Shown piece by piece: positions 7,294-7,715 of a stretch of DNA of 7,715 bases; position 1 is the stretch's first letter, and each line of letters opens with the position of its first letter. This DNA comes from Legionellales bacterium (GTDB lineage: Bacteria; Pseudomonadota; Gammaproteobacteria; WLWR01), in contig WLWR01000076.1 of NCBI GenBank assembly GCA_012103495.1, forward strand, positions 1 through 7,715, read 5' to 3'. The translations under genes and the position numbers were made by a program. Under the pieces are notes generated by a model that was not told where the DNA came from, made no database searches, and saw only the letters and a list, made by a program, of their open reading frames with translations.

Positions 7294-7346
7294 TGTGTTA
7301 TGATGACGGGGAGGGGTTAATCTCTCCCCGTCTTTTGGAGAAGTAA
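7293..7346 (+). CDS. Possible 17-codon leader peptide spanning the terminator hairpin
   Basis: An ATG at 7293 overlaps the TGA stop of the fibre gene as TGATG. Its frame reads MCYDDGEGLISPRLLEK and stops at TAA 7344-7346, which overlaps the ATG of the next gene as TAATG. The reading frame covers both arms of the hairpin at 7305-7332. There is no Shine-Dalgarno sequence of its own, so translation would depend on reinitiation by ribosomes leaving the fibre gene. Both overlaps are real in the sequence; that the peptide is made is a hypothesis, and an open frame of this length arises easily by chance. Confidence 0.2.
   Translation: MCYDDGEGLISPRLLEK
7296..7304 (+). promoter_or_regulatory. Weak candidate extended -10 promoter element
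   Basis: TGTTATGAT matches the extended -10 pattern TGnTATnAT. No convincing -35 hexamer stands about 17 bases upstream. Transcription would begin near 7311, inside the left arm of the terminator hairpin. A single AT-rich match of this kind is weak evidence. Confidence 0.15.
7305..7336 (+). terminator. Rho-independent terminator after the fibre gene
   Basis: GACGGGGAG (7305-7313) pairs perfectly with CTCCCCGTC (7324-7332). A G-T and a G-C pair extend the stem to 11 bp around a GTTAAT loop, and TTTT follows at 7333-7336. The stem is very GC-rich against an AT-rich background. The T-run is short and the ribosome site of the next gene begins at the next base, so some readthrough is likely. The opposite strand lacks a T-run, so termination acts on the + strand only. 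Confidence 0.8.
7337..7340 (+). promoter_or_regulatory. Ribosome binding site abutting the terminator
   Basis: GGAG is five bases before the ATG at 7346 and begins directly after the terminator T-run. It stays single-stranded when the hairpin folds, so readthrough or locally started transcripts could be translated. Confidence 0.65.
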
Positions 7347-7555
7347 TGTTTATCAAATTGCAGTTTAGCGATGCGATTAAAATAAAACCTGCAAAAAAGG
7401 TAGAGCCGGTTGAAGAGAAAGAAGTAAAAGAGCTCAAACCACGAAAGCGTTCCAAAACAAAACGTTGTGAAACGTGTGGATTCGTGTTTGAGTTTAAAAC
7501 AAAAAACCAGAAATATTGCCAAACATCATGTCGGAAGAGCAAGAAGAGGAAATGA
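7346..7555 (+). CDS. Small lysine-rich protein with a C-terminal zinc-binding motif
   Basis: This 69-residue protein has three parts: a short N-terminus with a strand-like start (MFIKLQF), a Lys/Glu-rich and probably flexible linker (residues 14-40, with KPRKRSKTKR just before the motif), and a C-terminal metal-binding knuckle with Cys41, Cys44, Cys58 and Cys62 in the pattern CxxC-x13-CxxxC. The surroundings, CETCGFVF then KYCQTSCRK, match the common small phage and bacterial zinc-ribbon type 'CxxCGxxF...KYCSxxCR'. The last residues are very basic (RKSKKRK). Zinc binding is well supported by pattern; contact with nucleic acid is plausible from charge but not shown. It lies between the terminator and a membrane-protein gene whose ATG comes one base after its stop, so the two are probably translated together. 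Its function is unknown; regulation of late or lysis genes is one possibility. Confidence 0.8.
   Translation: MFIKLQFSDAIKIKPAKKVEPVEEKEVKELKPRKRSKTKRCETCGFVFEFKTKNQKYCQTSCRKSKKRK
7545..7550 (+). promoter_or_regulatory. Ribosome binding site for the small membrane protein
   Basis: AGAGGA lies inside the last codons of the zinc-motif gene, six bases before the ATG at 7557. This decides the start: the nearer ATG at 7552 is only one base from the site and opens a 10-codon frame. Confidence 0.65.
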
Positions 7556-7556
7556 C

Positions 7557-7715
7557 ATGGATCCAATTACTGACCCAATTTTAAAAGCCGTACTGGAATA
7601 CGGTGTCGCCGGATTGTTTTTGTTGTACATGGTAATTACAAAGCATCAAGACCAAAAACGATTTGATTCAATGCGCGAAAAATACGAAAGTCGCGTACTG
7701 AAAATGACTGAGACT
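7557..7715 (+). CDS. Small single-span membrane protein, holin-like layout; 3' end outside window
   Basis: Only the first 53 codons are visible and the frame is open at the right edge. A short N-terminus (MDPITDPILK) precedes one hydrophobic segment at about residues 11-28 (AVLEYGVAGLFLLYMVIT). A charged, probably coiled-coil tail follows (KHQDQKRFDSMREKYESR). This order, with a small acidic-to-neutral head, one membrane span and a charged helical tail, is that of BhlA/UviB-like phage holins and some other phage small membrane proteins, including spanin-like or tail-assembly proteins. Position after the virion module and its terminator fits the start of a lysis cassette, with an endolysin expected further right, but none is visible here. 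Its start is one base after the stop of the zinc-motif gene, indicating coupling. Membrane protein is well supported; holin is a moderate guess. Confidence 0.7.
   Translation, partial: MDPITDPILKAVLEYGVAGLFLLYMVITKHQDQKRFDSMREKYESRVLKMTET

Noticed and set aside
7552..7584. ATG overlapping the zinc-motif stop as ATGA, opening a 10-codon frame
   Set aside because: Only one base separates it from the ribosome site and it stops after ten codons; the ATG at 7557 has proper spacing and leads into the membrane protein.

Overview
The window is a gene-dense segment of a tailed double-stranded DNA bacteriophage (or prophage) virion region. All genes run on the + strand with almost no gaps. The evidence is a very large non-enzymatic-looking virion-type protein, two consecutive fibre proteins built from well-known phage fibre modules, short Shine-Dalgarno-spaced junctions, and a small membrane protein of holin-like layout at the right edge. 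Base composition is moderately AT-rich (about 40-45% GC, estimated from a few lines). Nothing identifies the host; the fibre modules occur in phages of many Gram-negative and environmental bacteria.

Layout. (1) 3-4739: the 3' part, at least 1577 codons, of a giant helical protein that runs off the left edge. It carries one glycine-zipper hydrophobic segment and a C-terminal signature seen in large phage virion proteins; I infer an internal or ejected virion protein. (2) 4749-5168: a small beta-rich protein of unknown function. (3) 5176-5685: a short fibre-type protein with the 'GFLPPRMT' module. (4) 5704-7293: a 529-residue fibre protein with an N-terminal attachment-like part, a conserved fibre domain, four degenerate repeats and a C-terminal beta module resembling the end of the preceding protein. 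(5) 7305-7336: a strong GC-rich hairpin followed by TTTT, probably an intrinsic terminator, spanned by a possible 17-codon leader peptide whose start overlaps the fibre stop (TGATG) and whose stop overlaps the next start (TAATG). (6) 7346-7555: a 69-residue lysine-rich protein with a CxxC-x13-CxxxC zinc-binding pattern. (7) 7557-7715: the start of a small single-span membrane protein with a charged tail, holin-like in layout, cut by the right edge.

How it fits together. The left 7.3 kb is a virion and host-recognition module. The hairpin marks its boundary, and a second, small-gene module, possibly regulatory and lysis, begins behind it. Spacing and overlapping stop/start codons suggest translational coupling at 4739/4749, 7293/7346 and 7555/7557. 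The most unusual structure is the terminator embedded in a possible coupled leader peptide; the next is the glycine zipper in the giant protein. I found no CRISPR array, tRNA, insertion sequence, reverse transcriptase or recognisable defence system. No stretch over 60 bases lacks a gene.
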